Assembly: GCA_955652925.1 (NCBI GenBank)
Contig: CATPCO010000380.1
Span: forward strand, 1-12,408
Direction of reading: 5' to 3'
DNA from: an uncultured Xanthobacteraceae bacterium
GTDB taxonomy: Bacteria; Pseudomonadota; Alphaproteobacteria; Rhizobiales; Xanthobacteraceae
DNA: 12,408 nucleotides
The stretch's first letter is position 1; the number at the start of each line of letters is the position of its first letter. Below the pieces are notes generated by a model that did not search any database, was not told where the DNA came from, and saw nothing but the letters and a program-made list of their open reading frames with translations. Both the position numbers and the translations under genes were made by a program. Below, one piece after another: positions 6,508 through 12,408 of this stretch.

Positions 6508-7269
6508 ATGAATTATAGGTTGGGTATTGCGCCGGCCGGTTTGGCCGCACGCGCGTTGGCCGTCGGCGCGGCAACCTCCATGTTGATGGGGCTGTGCAGT
6601 TTTGACGTATTTGCTCAGACGCCGCCCGCCCCCAAGACTGCGCCGAAAGCCGCCCCAAAAGCGGCACCTGCTCCGAAGGCCGCCGAGGCTCCCGCCCCGC
6701 AAGCTCAGGCGCAGCAGCCTCAGGGAAACGAGCAGCCGCAGCTGATCTTCTCGCCTTGGACGAAATTCTGTCTCAAGGGTCAGGAGGCCACCGCCAAGCA
6801 GGTCTGCTTCACGGGTAAGGACGGGCGGGTCGAGAACGGGATGCCTGTCGTGGCCGCCGTGCTCATTGAGCCCGAGAACGATCCAAAAAAGGTGCTGCGG
6901 GTGACGTTACCGCTTGGAATGTCGCTCCAGCCCGGTACCCGCGTCATCGTCGACAACGGCCAGCCGATGACCGGCCCATACGTGATCTGCTTCAATAACG
7001 GCTGTATGGCCGATTACGAGGCCAGCGGTGAGCTGATTGGCAAGCTCAAGAAGGGGCAGGGACTTGTAATCCAGGGCATCAATGGCGCCGGCCAACCGAT
7101 CAGCCTGGTCGTCCCGCTCGGTGATTTTGGGAAAGCCTACGACGGGCCGCCCACCGACCCCAAGGTTTTCGAGGAGCAGCAGAAAAAGTTGCAGCAAGAG
7201 CTGCAGCTGCGTGCCGAGGAAGCCCGCAAGAAGCTGGAGAGCCAGCAACAGGCGGCACCCACCAGATGA
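6508..7269 (+). CDS. Invasion-associated locus B (IalB) family secreted protein
   Basis: A predicted 253-residue envelope protein. An N-terminal signal peptide (about 1-36) ends at V34-F-A36/Q37. Residues 38-70 are a low-complexity Ala/Pro/Lys/Gln linker. The IalB domain follows (about 78-200): 'FSPWTKFCLKG' at the start, 'KVLRVTLPLGM' and 'GQGLVIQG' as typical strands, and four cysteines (C88, C100, C151, C156) that could form two disulfides in the periplasm. Residues 211-248 are a charged, Gln/Glu/Lys-rich helix ('EEQQKKLQQELQLRAEEARK') likely to form a coiled coil. IalB was named for a Bartonella invasion factor, but the family is widespread in non-pathogenic Hyphomicrobiales and its biochemical role is unsettled. 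ATG at 6508 is chosen for the GAGGG seven bases upstream and because it places the signal peptide correctly; the frame extends upstream without support. It converges on hspQ. Confidence 0.88.
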   Translation: MNYRLGIAPAGLAARALAVGAATSMLMGLCSFDVFAQTPPAPKTAPKAAPKAAPAPKAAEAPAPQAQAQQPQGNEQPQLIFSPWTKFCLKGQEATAKQVCFTGKDGRVENGMPVVAAVLIEPENDPKKVLRVTLPLGMSLQPGTRVIVDNGQPMTGPYVICFNNGCMADYEASGELIGKLKKGQGLVIQGINGAGQPISLVVPLGDFGKAYDGPPTDPKVFEEQQKKLQQELQLRAEEARKKLESQQQAAPTR

Positions 7270-7322
7270 CCGATGTCGGACGTCAGAGATCCGATCCTGT
7301 CATCTGGTCTCTGACATCTGAC
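7261..7322. terminator. Overlapping inverted repeats at the ialB-like/hspQ convergent junction
   Basis: Two perfect inverted repeats overlap here. ACCAGATGAC (7261-7270, containing the ialB-like stop codon) pairs with GTCATCTGGT (7299-7308). GTCAGAGA (7282-7289) pairs with TCTCTGAC (7308-7315). They share base 7308 and cross each other, so a transcript would form one or the other, or a pseudoknot. CTGAC repeats at 7311 and 7318 with a 7-base period. Probably a bidirectional transcription end; no long T-run is present. Confidence 0.5.
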
Positions 7323-7329
7323 CTCTACA

Positions 7330-7662
7330 TCAGTTGAAGAGCGAGCTGCGCGGCCGGTAACGGCCCTTTTCGTCCTGCTCGAACACCTCAGCAATCTGAG
7401 GATGGCGTACGGGTTCTCCGGACGTGTCCGGCAGCAGATTCTGCTCTGAGACATAGGCGATGTATTCGGTCTCGGCATTTTCTGCGAATAGATGATAGAA
7501 GGGTTGATCTTTGCGAGGACGAACCTCGGCGGGTATCGATTGATACCATTCTTCGGTATTGTTGAATTCCGGATCGATGTCGAAGACGACGCCTCGAAAC
7601 GGAAAAACCCGATGACGAACGACTTGGCCGATCTTGAATTTCGCGGTGCGCGTTTTGCTCAT
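7330..7662 (-). CDS. hspQ: Heat shock protein HspQ
   Basis: A predicted 110-residue protein of the HspQ/YccV hemimethylated-DNA-binding-like family. In enterobacteria HspQ is a small cytoplasmic heat-shock protein that acts as a specificity-enhancing factor for Lon protease and was first noted for promoting degradation of mutant DnaA. Family signatures are plain: 'KFKIGQVVRHRVFPFRGVVF' (8-27), 'DIDPEFNNTEEWYQSIP' and 'QPFYHLFAENAETEYIAYVS' (43-62), and 'NLLPD'. Length is close to the E. coli protein (about 105). ATG at 7662 is preferred because a CAGG lies about eight bases upstream and family members start near this point; ATG at 7680 would add six residues without a ribosome site. It follows the CoA-lyase gene by 37 bases on the same strand, so it may be cotranscribed; no heat-shock promoter was recognised. 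Confidence 0.93.
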   Translation of the reverse strand: MSKTRTAKFKIGQVVRHRVFPFRGVVFDIDPEFNNTEEWYQSIPAEVRPRKDQPFYHLFAENAETEYIAYVSEQNLLPDTSGEPVRHPQIAEVFEQDEKGRYRPRSSLFN

Positions 7663-7699
7663 CAGAAAACCTGAGATCATTCAGGATGGAGCACGCAAT

Positions 7700-8746
7700 T
7701 CATGAAAGGCGGTAGGACCCGGCCATCTCCGGGTCCTTGGCAGCGATCAGACGCGCGAGGTCGACGAGTACCTTGGCCTGCTTCCAAGTGGCATCATCCT
7801 GCATCTTACCATCGATCATAACCGCTCCAGTGCCGTCTGGCATGGCATGCAGGATTCTGCTCGCGAATTCAACTTCGGCCGGATCAGGCGAGAAAACGCG
7901 CTTTGCGATCGGGACCTGACTGGGATGGAGCGTCCAGGCTCCGGCGCATCCCATCAAAAAGGCGTTTCGAAATTGCACCTCACATCCCGCCGGATCGGAA
8001 AAATCACCAAAGGGGCCGTAAAACGGCTTGATGCCCGCTGCGGCACAGGCATCAACCATTTTGGCCAACGTGTAATGCCAGAGGTCCTGCTGGTACACAC
8101 TGCGCGGTGCGCCTTCCTCTGCGACATCGGCGAGGACCTTGTATTCCGGATGGCCCCCTCCGACGCGCGTCGTTTTCATGGCGCGGGAGGCAGCGAGATC
8201 GGCGGGCCCGAGACTGATTCCATGCATGCGCGGTGAGGCCATGGCAATGTTGGAGACATTCTCAACCCCCTCGGCCGTCTCCAGGATGGCATGAATCAGA
8301 ACTGGCTTCTGAAGGCCATGCCGCGCTTCCATCTGCGCCAGGAGCTGATCGAGGTAATAGATGTCCCATGCACCCTCCACCTTCGGAAGCATAACGGCAT
8401 CGAGCTTGTCCCCAACTGCGCCGAGAATCTCGATCACGTCGTCGGGCATCCAGGGCGAGTTGAGAGCGTTGATGCGCACCCATAAGCCGGTGGTACCGAA
8501 ATCGTACGCTTTTGCCATCTCGATGAAGCCGGCGCGGGCAGCGGTCTTGGCGTCGGCCGCAACGGCGTCCTCCAGATTACCGAGGACCACGTCGACCTGC
8601 GAAATCAACTCCGGAACCTTGGCGCGCACCTTTTGGACGTGCGGCGGCACGAAATGAATCATGCGCTCAAGCTTGACCGGAGGCTCGCGCAACGGTGATG
8701 GCGCGCCGATCGCAAGCGGCCTGAAAAAGTTGCGCGGCAGCTTCAT
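7700..8746 (-). CDS. Malyl-CoA lyase-like CoA ester lyase (HpcH/HpaI aldolase/citrate lyase family)
   Basis: A predicted 348-residue cytoplasmic TIM-barrel enzyme of the CitE/malyl-CoA lyase group, which cleaves or forms beta-hydroxyacyl-CoA esters (for example malyl-CoA to glyoxylate and acetyl-CoA, or beta-methylmalyl-CoA with propionyl-CoA) with Mg2+. Visible features: 'NLEDAVAADAK' with E59-D60, 'ILETAEG' with the metal-ligand glutamate E156, 'LGPADLAAS' with D183, 'GPFGDFSDPAG' and 'WTLHPSQV'. The C-terminal lid contains 'IDGKMQDDATWKQAK', where D312 fits the aspartate that malyl-CoA lyases contribute to the neighbouring subunit's active site. Length fits malyl-CoA lyases (about 320-350) rather than short CitE. 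The start has GGAG seven bases upstream. No other glyoxylate, serine-cycle or ethylmalonyl-CoA genes are in view, so the exact substrate is undecided. It lies between the ubiH-like gene, separated by a repeat, and hspQ. Confidence 0.85.
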   Translation of the reverse strand: MKLPRNFFRPLAIGAPSPLREPPVKLERMIHFVPPHVQKVRAKVPELISQVDVVLGNLEDAVAADAKTAARAGFIEMAKAYDFGTTGLWVRINALNSPWMPDDVIEILGAVGDKLDAVMLPKVEGAWDIYYLDQLLAQMEARHGLQKPVLIHAILETAEGVENVSNIAMASPRMHGISLGPADLAASRAMKTTRVGGGHPEYKVLADVAEEGAPRSVYQQDLWHYTLAKMVDACAAAGIKPFYGPFGDFSDPAGCEVQFRNAFLMGCAGAWTLHPSQVPIAKRVFSPDPAEVEFASRILHAMPDGTGAVMIDGKMQDDATWKQAKVLVDLARLIAAKDPEMAGSYRLS

Positions 8747-8785
8747 TCCTCATCTCCACCTGCGAGCAGCCGTTTCTCACGTTAC

Positions 8786-8832
8786 AGCATGTCCCGCAAA
8801 AGTGGGAACCGGTTTTGCGAAAAGGACATGCT
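8786..8832. repeat. Imperfect palindromic intergenic repeat (rhizobial mosaic type), first module
   Basis: AGCATGTCC plus CGCAAAA (8786-8801) pairs with TTTTGCG (8813-8819) and GGACATGCT (8824-8832), with an AAAA bulge at 8820-8823 and AACCGGTT near the apex. The form 'AGCATG...CGCAAAAGTGGGAACCGGTTTTGCGAAAA...CATGCT' resembles a palindromic element scattered in hundreds of copies through Bradyrhizobium-like genomes. Recognition is from memory, not from a search. It lies between the ubiH-like and CoA-lyase genes. Confidence 0.75.
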
Positions 8833-8840
8833 CAACAAAG

Positions 8841-8878
8841 ACATGGAGCAGGATGACGATTCGCATCCTGCTCCATGT
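8841..8878. repeat. Perfect 15-bp hairpin, second module of the mosaic repeat
   Basis: ACATGGAGCAGGATG (8841-8855) pairs without mismatch to CATCCTGCTCCATGT (8864-8878) around the 8-base loop ACGATTCG. It follows the first palindrome after 8 bases, a two-module arrangement seen in rhizobial mosaic elements. In RNA it would be very stable and could stop or stabilise the transcript of the upstream ubiH-like gene, which ends about 50 bases away on the minus strand. Confidence 0.75.
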
Positions 8879-8927
8879 GCGGAAATCGGCTGCGCCAAGC
8901 CGGTTTTGTGGGCAGACGGCGTCGTGG

Positions 8928-10133
8928 TCACAAAGCCAGTCCGCGCATCAGCCGCGGCTGAGAGGCGAATGGCATGACCCCTTCCCGCATTGCGCCGCGC
9001 CGCAAGGGAGCGGCACGGCCGAGCAGAAAAAGGCCGAGCCCGCGAGCCGCCTGGAGCGGCAGAAAGTCCGAAAGCAGACTTCGATTGAGCACATCCACGG
9101 CGACGGTACGGCTGATGATGTCCGCCCGGCGCATTCGGCCGTATTGGTCCGTCACTTTGCTGGCTCCGATGTCAGCTCCCTCTCGATGAGCCGTTACGAC
9201 GATCTCGGCTATGGTCGCCGCATCCCGCAACCCCAAATTCAAGCCCTGCGCTCCGATCGGAGGGAGCGTGTGTGCCGCCTCACCCACGAGTACGATGCGG
9301 GGCGCGCCACACCGCGTGGTCGTCTCAACGGACAACGGGAATACCCCGCGGCCGGGCTCGACCTCGATCCCGCCGAGGATGGAATGCGAACGGCGCTCGA
9401 TCTCTTCCCCCATCAAGCAATCGGAAAGTTTGATGAGATCGCGGGCTTCGTCTGGATGCACAACGAATACGAGGCTCGCGCGCCGTCCCGGCAGCGGGAC
9501 GAGCGTGAAAGGGCCCGTCTCGGTGTGGAACTCGGTCGAAATGTTATGGTGCTGGCGAGCGTGTCGCAGATTGAATGTCAAGGCGGTTTGGGCGTAGGTC
9601 CGCCGCGCAACGGCTATGCCCGCGGCGGCCCGGCACAATGAGTGCCGGCCGTCGGCGCCGATGACCAGCCTTGCTGTAATCACCGTGCCAGCGACCGTGC
9701 GGATCGTGGCGCTCGTGTCCGCAACCTGCACAACATCCGCCTGGTCTTCGATCCAGGTCAGCGAGGCAAGCGCGCGTGCGCGCCTTTCCAGCGCAGGCAT
9801 GAGGCGGCGGTTTTCAATATTCTGACCAAATGCATCGAGACCGATTTCCTCCGCAGCAAAGAGAACTTCAGGCGCGCGCAACAGCCGCCTGGTATCATCG
9901 ATGATGCGAATGGCCTTGAGCGGGGCAGCCTCGGCGCAGCATTGCTCCCAGACATCGAGCGCAGTCAGCGCCTTGACCGAGCTGTCGAGAAGAGCGGTGG
10001 TGCGGTGGTCCACGCCAGCAGCGGGGGCTGCAACCAGCACGGTTTCCACCCCAGCCGATGCGAGCGCGGTCGCGGCCGTGAGGCCGGCAGGTCCTCCACC
10101 AATAACGAGACATTGCGCGCTCGAGCTCTTCAT
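8928..10133 (-). CDS. UbiH/UbiF-family FAD-dependent monooxygenase
   Basis: A predicted 401-residue flavoprotein hydroxylase of the ubiquinone-biosynthesis class, which adds a hydroxyl group to the polyprenyl-phenol ring using NAD(P)H and O2 at the inner membrane surface. Three FAD signatures are visible: the N-terminal dinucleotide-binding loop G12-G-G-P-A-G17, the 'IGADGRHS' motif (158-165), and 'LVGEAAHTLPPIGAQGLNLG' (282-301) followed by L-R-D-A. The usual G-D of the last motif is G284-E285, a change I recall as common in rhizobial members and not taken as a defect. The C-terminal 'RADIISRTVAVDVLNRSLLS' is UbiH-like. Which ring position is hydroxylated cannot be told from sequence alone; alphaproteobacteria use variable sets (UbiH, UbiF, UbiL, UbiM types). 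An AGG lies just upstream of the ATG. It diverges from the phosphatidylcholine synthase gene. Confidence 0.88.
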   Translation of the reverse strand: MKSSSAQCLVIGGGPAGLTAATALASAGVETVLVAAPAAGVDHRTTALLDSSVKALTALDVWEQCCAEAAPLKAIRIIDDTRRLLRAPEVLFAAEEIGLDAFGQNIENRRLMPALERRARALASLTWIEDQADVVQVADTSATIRTVAGTVITARLVIGADGRHSLCRAAAGIAVARRTYAQTALTFNLRHARQHHNISTEFHTETGPFTLVPLPGRRASLVFVVHPDEARDLIKLSDCLMGEEIERRSHSILGGIEVEPGRGVFPLSVETTTRCGAPRIVLVGEAAHTLPPIGAQGLNLGLRDAATIAEIVVTAHREGADIGASKVTDQYGRMRRADIISRTVAVDVLNRSLLSDFLPLQAARGLGLFLLGRAAPLRRGAMREGVMPFASQPRLMRGLAL

Positions 10134-10258
10134 GTGACCTCGGAAAGCAGATAGCAGTAACGCAGATCAGTGCCGATGGGATGCAAGTAGGCCCCTGCCG
10201 GCCGACGCTCGCAACACGTCACAATGTATAGTGCACTCGAAAACCCAGAGCACCTTCC
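10134..10258. promoter_or_regulatory. Divergent promoter region, ubiH-like / pcs
   Basis: This 125-base gap separates two divergently transcribed genes and should carry both promoters. A TATAGT at 10227-10232 reads toward pcs and is a plausible -10 element, but no good -35 lies 17-18 bases upstream (GACGCT or CGACGC). Nothing clear was seen toward the ubiH-like gene. Confidence 0.3.
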
Positions 10259-10954
10259 GTGTCGCCGCTGATCCAGGTCCGCGCGTTTGCGGTCCATGTC
10301 TTTACCGCAACCGGAGCGGCGCTTGCGCTTACTGCACTCTTCTATGCGGTGGAGGGCCAATGGACCTCCATGTTTCTATGCCTCGGCATTGCCCTCATCA
10401 TCGATGCGGTCGATGGTACGATTGCCCGCTACGTCGGTGTGGCGGGTGTTCTTCCGCGCTGGTCGGGCGACCTGCTCGATCTGGTGGTCGATTTCGCAAC
10501 CTATGTTTTCGTGCCGGCTTATGCCATCGCCGCGGGCGGCATCTTGCCGGCGCCGCTTGCGCTGCCTGCCGGCGCCCTCATTGTGATCACCGGCGCGATC
10601 TATTTTGCCGACCGGCAGATGAAATTGCCGGGCAACTACTTCCGTGGTTTTCCAGCGCTTTGGAATGGGCTCGCATTCTATCTTTTTCTGATCAGGCCGG
10701 CGCCCTGGTTTGCACTGCTCATTGTCATTGCATTTTCGGTGCTGACCTTCATGCCCTTCAAATTTCTCCACCCGATCCGGGTAAAGCGGTTTCGTGCGCT
10801 CAACGTCACCGCCGTACTTATTGGGTCAATGCTCGCAATCGGTGCTCTCATTTATGAGCTGCATCCGGCGATGTGGGTGACGGCAGGCCTGCTGCTTATC
10901 GGGCTTTATTTCCTTGTTGTAGGGTCGACCGATCGCGAACGCCCCGCCCCATAG
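10259..10954 (+). CDS. pcs: Phosphatidylcholine synthase (CDP-alcohol phosphatidyltransferase)
   Basis: A predicted 231-residue integral membrane enzyme that condenses CDP-diacylglycerol directly with choline to make phosphatidylcholine, a pathway typical of rhizobia and other host-associated or soil alphaproteobacteria. The CDP-alcohol phosphotransferase motif is complete in its Pcs form: D52-G-x2-A56-R57-x12-G70-x3-D74-x3-D78. The 12-residue spacing, instead of the usual 8, marks Pcs rather than phosphatidylglycerophosphate or phosphatidylserine synthases. The start 'VRAFAVHVFTATGAALALTA' is also Pcs-like, and about eight hydrophobic segments span the sequence. The start is GTG, the only in-frame initiator fitting the family start, with a weak GAG eight bases upstream. 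Choline must come from outside, for example from plant or host material. It is followed by the quinone oxidoreductase gene after 91 bases on the same strand. Confidence 0.93.
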   Translation: MSPLIQVRAFAVHVFTATGAALALTALFYAVEGQWTSMFLCLGIALIIDAVDGTIARYVGVAGVLPRWSGDLLDLVVDFATYVFVPAYAIAAGGILPAPLALPAGALIVITGAIYFADRQMKLPGNYFRGFPALWNGLAFYLFLIRPAPWFALLIVIAFSVLTFMPFKFLHPIRVKRFRALNVTAVLIGSMLAIGALIYELHPAMWVTAGLLLIGLYFLVVGSTDRERPAP

Positions 10955-11045
10955 GCATGCTGGGAGGCTTGATCCGCCGCCCCCGCTGAGAGACATTGCG
11001 GCCAGCGCCCATTCGGTGCGTGCAATCAGGACAGGAGTGACAGCA

Positions 11046-12023
11046 ATGGTCGCAGCGGTGCGAGTACACAAGGTCGGCGGGCCCGAAGTGCTGACTTACG
11101 AGGATGTTCCCGTGCCGGCCCCGGGCCCTGGTCAAATCAAGATCAAGAACCATGCCTCCGGCGTCAACTTCATCGACACGTATTTTCGAATGGGCATGTA
11201 TCCGTCGCCGGTCGGGCTGCCGTTCATTTCCGGCAATGAGGGGGCAGGGGAGGTGATCGCGGTCGGCCCCGGCGCGACCGACATCAAGGTCGGTGATCGC
11301 GTCGGCTACGTAAGCCCGCTCGGCTCGTATGCGGCAGAACGACTGCTTCCCGCCGACCGGGCGGTAAAGCTGCCGGACAGCATAAGCTATGAACAAGCTG
11401 CCGCGATGATGCTCAAGGGGATGACCGTGCAGTATCTGCTGCGGCGGACTTACAAGGTCGCCAAGGGCGATAACGTGCTCATTCACGCCGCTGCGGGCGG
11501 TGTCGGCCTTATCGCATGCCAATGGGCCAACTACCTTGGCGCAAACGTGATCGGGACGGTCGGTTCAAAAGAGAAGGCCGAGCTGGCGAGGAAGAACGGC
11601 GCTCATCACACGATCCTTTATCGCCAGGAGGATTTTGTCGCGAAGGTGAAGGAGATCACCGGCGGCAAACTTTGCGAGGTGGTCTATGACGGGGTGGGCA
11701 AGACGACCTTCCCCGCGTCGCTCGACTGTATCAAGCCGCTCGGCATGTTTGTGAGCTTCGGTAGTGCGTCGGGACAGGTCGAGGCCTTCAACATCAATAT
11801 CCTTCAGACCAAGGGCTCGCTGTTTGCGACTCGTCCCACCCTCAATCATTACGCTGCCAAGCGGGAGGACCTGCTAAACGGGGCGAATGAGCTCTTCAAG
11901 GTTGTGACAAGCGGGGCAGTCAAGATCCCGATCAACCAGAAGTATTCTCTCAAGGATGCCCAGAAAGCCCATCGTGATCTTGAATCGCGTGCCACAACGG
12001 GCGCAAGCATTCTGGTGCTCTGA
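11046..12023 (+). CDS. NADPH:quinone oxidoreductase, zeta-crystallin type
   Basis: A predicted 325-residue cytoplasmic enzyme of the medium-chain dehydrogenase/reductase family, zinc-free quinone reductase branch, which reduces quinones with NADPH. Visible features: the N-terminal GroES-like domain with 'SGVNFIDTYFRMGMYP' (38-53, the quinone-reductase signature region), 'LPFISGNEGAGEVIAVG' where zinc alcohol dehydrogenases have G-H-E, and the nucleotide-binding loop A148-A-A-G-G-V-G154 in 'VLIHAAAGGVGLIACQWA'. Later stretches 'VVYDGVGKTTF' and 'PLGMFVSFGSASG' also match. No zinc-ligand cysteines are seen. ATG at 11046 is chosen because AGGAG lies eight bases upstream; ten extra codons upstream lack a ribosome site. 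The stop codon is part of an inverted-repeat arm shared with the converging bioD. Confidence 0.92.
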   Translation: MVAAVRVHKVGGPEVLTYEDVPVPAPGPGQIKIKNHASGVNFIDTYFRMGMYPSPVGLPFISGNEGAGEVIAVGPGATDIKVGDRVGYVSPLGSYAAERLLPADRAVKLPDSISYEQAAAMMLKGMTVQYLLRRTYKVAKGDNVLIHAAAGGVGLIACQWANYLGANVIGTVGSKEKAELARKNGAHHTILYRQEDFVAKVKEITGGKLCEVVYDGVGKTTFPASLDCIKPLGMFVSFGSASGQVEAFNINILQTKGSLFATRPTLNHYAAKREDLLNGANELFKVVTSGAVKIPINQKYSLKDAQKAHRDLESRATTGASILVL

Positions 12024-12118
12024 TCAGGGATCAGGGATCGAATGTCAGGGATCAGGGTGTCACTTGTCAGGAACGATATGGCTGATGCCTGACACCTGAT
12101 AAGCCTGATACCTGATCA
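12021..12118. repeat. Heptad-spaced TCAGG inverted repeat at the qor/bioD junction (candidate bidirectional terminator)
   Basis: TCAGG occurs five times forward (12024, 12031, 12045, 12052, 12067), then as its complement CCTGA four times (12088, 12095, 12104, 12111), mostly in pairs seven bases apart. The outer arms 12021-12035 and 12104-12118 pair at 14 of 15 positions. An inner stem 12052-12062 with 12090-12099 pairs with one bulged G. The TGA stop codons of both converging genes lie in the TGATCAGG tips of the two outer arms. Confidence 0.7.
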
Positions 12119-12408
12119 CTGGCTGCTGGTAATCACCTTGGCGAGTTTAGCGACTGCGGGATGATCGAATGTACCGGCGACAAGGCGGGGAATACCAACC
12201 ATCGGGATAGCATCGGCGAAGCGTTCGATGGTGGTTATGGTGTCGGCAAGCGAGGCGGCGCTGCCCTGGCTTTCGCTTATCGCCACCGCCGCGATGTCGA
12301 GATTGCGCCGCGCCAGGACTTCCAATGACGTCAACGTGTGACTGATCGCGCCCACATACGTTCCGGTCACCAGAACAATCGGCACCCGCAGCACAGACAT
12401 CCAATCGA
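12116..12408 (-). CDS. bioD: Dethiobiotin synthase BioD, C-terminal part (5' truncated by window)
   Basis: About 97 C-terminal residues, open past the window edge, of a BioD-type protein. BioD is the ATP-dependent carboxylase that closes the ureido ring of dethiobiotin, the penultimate step of biotin synthesis. The visible part carries the rhizobial BioD wording: the strand 'VPIVLVTGTYVGAISHTLTS' (beginning about nine residues into the visible part), then 'LEVLARRNLDIAAVAISES' and 'PMVGIPRL' near the end. The upstream in-frame codons (D-W) match the family's residues before this strand, so the first ATG seen here is internal. The nucleotide-binding P-loop would lie outside the window. The stop codon is embedded in the repeat arm described for the junction. 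A related P-loop amidoligase is the main alternative. Confidence 0.8.
   Translation of the reverse strand, partial: DWMSVLRVPIVLVTGTYVGAISHTLTSLEVLARRNLDIAAVAISESQGSAASLADTITTIERFADAIPMVGIPRLVAGTFDHPAVAKLAKVITSSQ

Noticed and set aside
8661..9641. Long plus-strand open frame of about 326 codons
   Set aside because: It runs antisense through the start of the CoA-lyase gene, both palindromic repeats and most of the ubiH-like gene, has no recognisable domain, and is explained by high-GC antisense openness.
8928..10133. G-E instead of G-D in the second FAD motif of the UbiH-like protein as a sign of inactivity
   Set aside because: All surrounding FAD-motif residues are intact and I recall this substitution as common in related alphaproteobacterial hydroxylases.
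12021..12118. CRISPR-like or tandem-repeat array
   Set aside because: The units are only 5-7 bases, change orientation midway and have no spacers of uniform length; an inverted-repeat junction element fits better.

Overview
The window looks like a chromosomal segment from an alphaproteobacterium of the order Hyphomicrobiales (Rhizobiales), probably near Bradyrhizobium, Rhodopseudomonas or other Xanthobacteraceae/Nitrobacteraceae. This rests on the gene families: phosphatidylcholine synthase, an IalB-family secreted protein, HspQ, a malyl-CoA-lyase-type enzyme, a UbiH-type hydroxylase with rhizobial wording and a rhizobial-type BioD. It also rests on a palindromic intergenic mosaic repeat of a kind common in that group. 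The sequence is GC-rich with long antisense shadow frames. No RNA gene, prophage, insertion sequence or CRISPR array was seen.

Layout. (1) 1-733, plus strand: the 3' end of mfd. (2) 742-6231, minus strand, in transcription order: an orphan YejA-like peptide-binding protein, an AMP-ligase-like protein whose catalytic motifs are replaced, a protein with a degenerate GGDEF domain, and a FrnE-like DsbA oxidoreductase that converges on mfd. (3) 6508-7269, plus: an IalB-family secreted protein. (4) 7330-10133, minus, in transcription order: a UbiH-type FAD hydroxylase, a malyl-CoA-lyase-like enzyme and HspQ; a two-part palindromic repeat lies between the first two. (5) 10259-12023, plus: phosphatidylcholine synthase, then a zinc-free quinone oxidoreductase. 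(6) 12116 to the end, minus: the C-terminal part of bioD.

Most genes are housekeeping or envelope functions: repair, redox, quinone and biotin synthesis, membrane lipid, protein quality control. The least explained block is 1478-6231. There a solute-binding protein without permease genes in view sits 10 bases upstream of a probable adenylate-forming pseudoenzyme, followed by a probable GGDEF pseudoenzyme. Two adjacent proteins that keep a fold but lose the catalytic signature could form a sensing or scaffold module. This is the best candidate for something undescribed, but the link is inferred from gene order only.

In the non-coding DNA, the two wider convergent junctions (ialB/hspQ and qor/bioD) carry the same heptad-spaced CTGACAYCTGA motif inside inverted repeats. 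At qor/bioD the stop codons of both genes are built into the matching arms.
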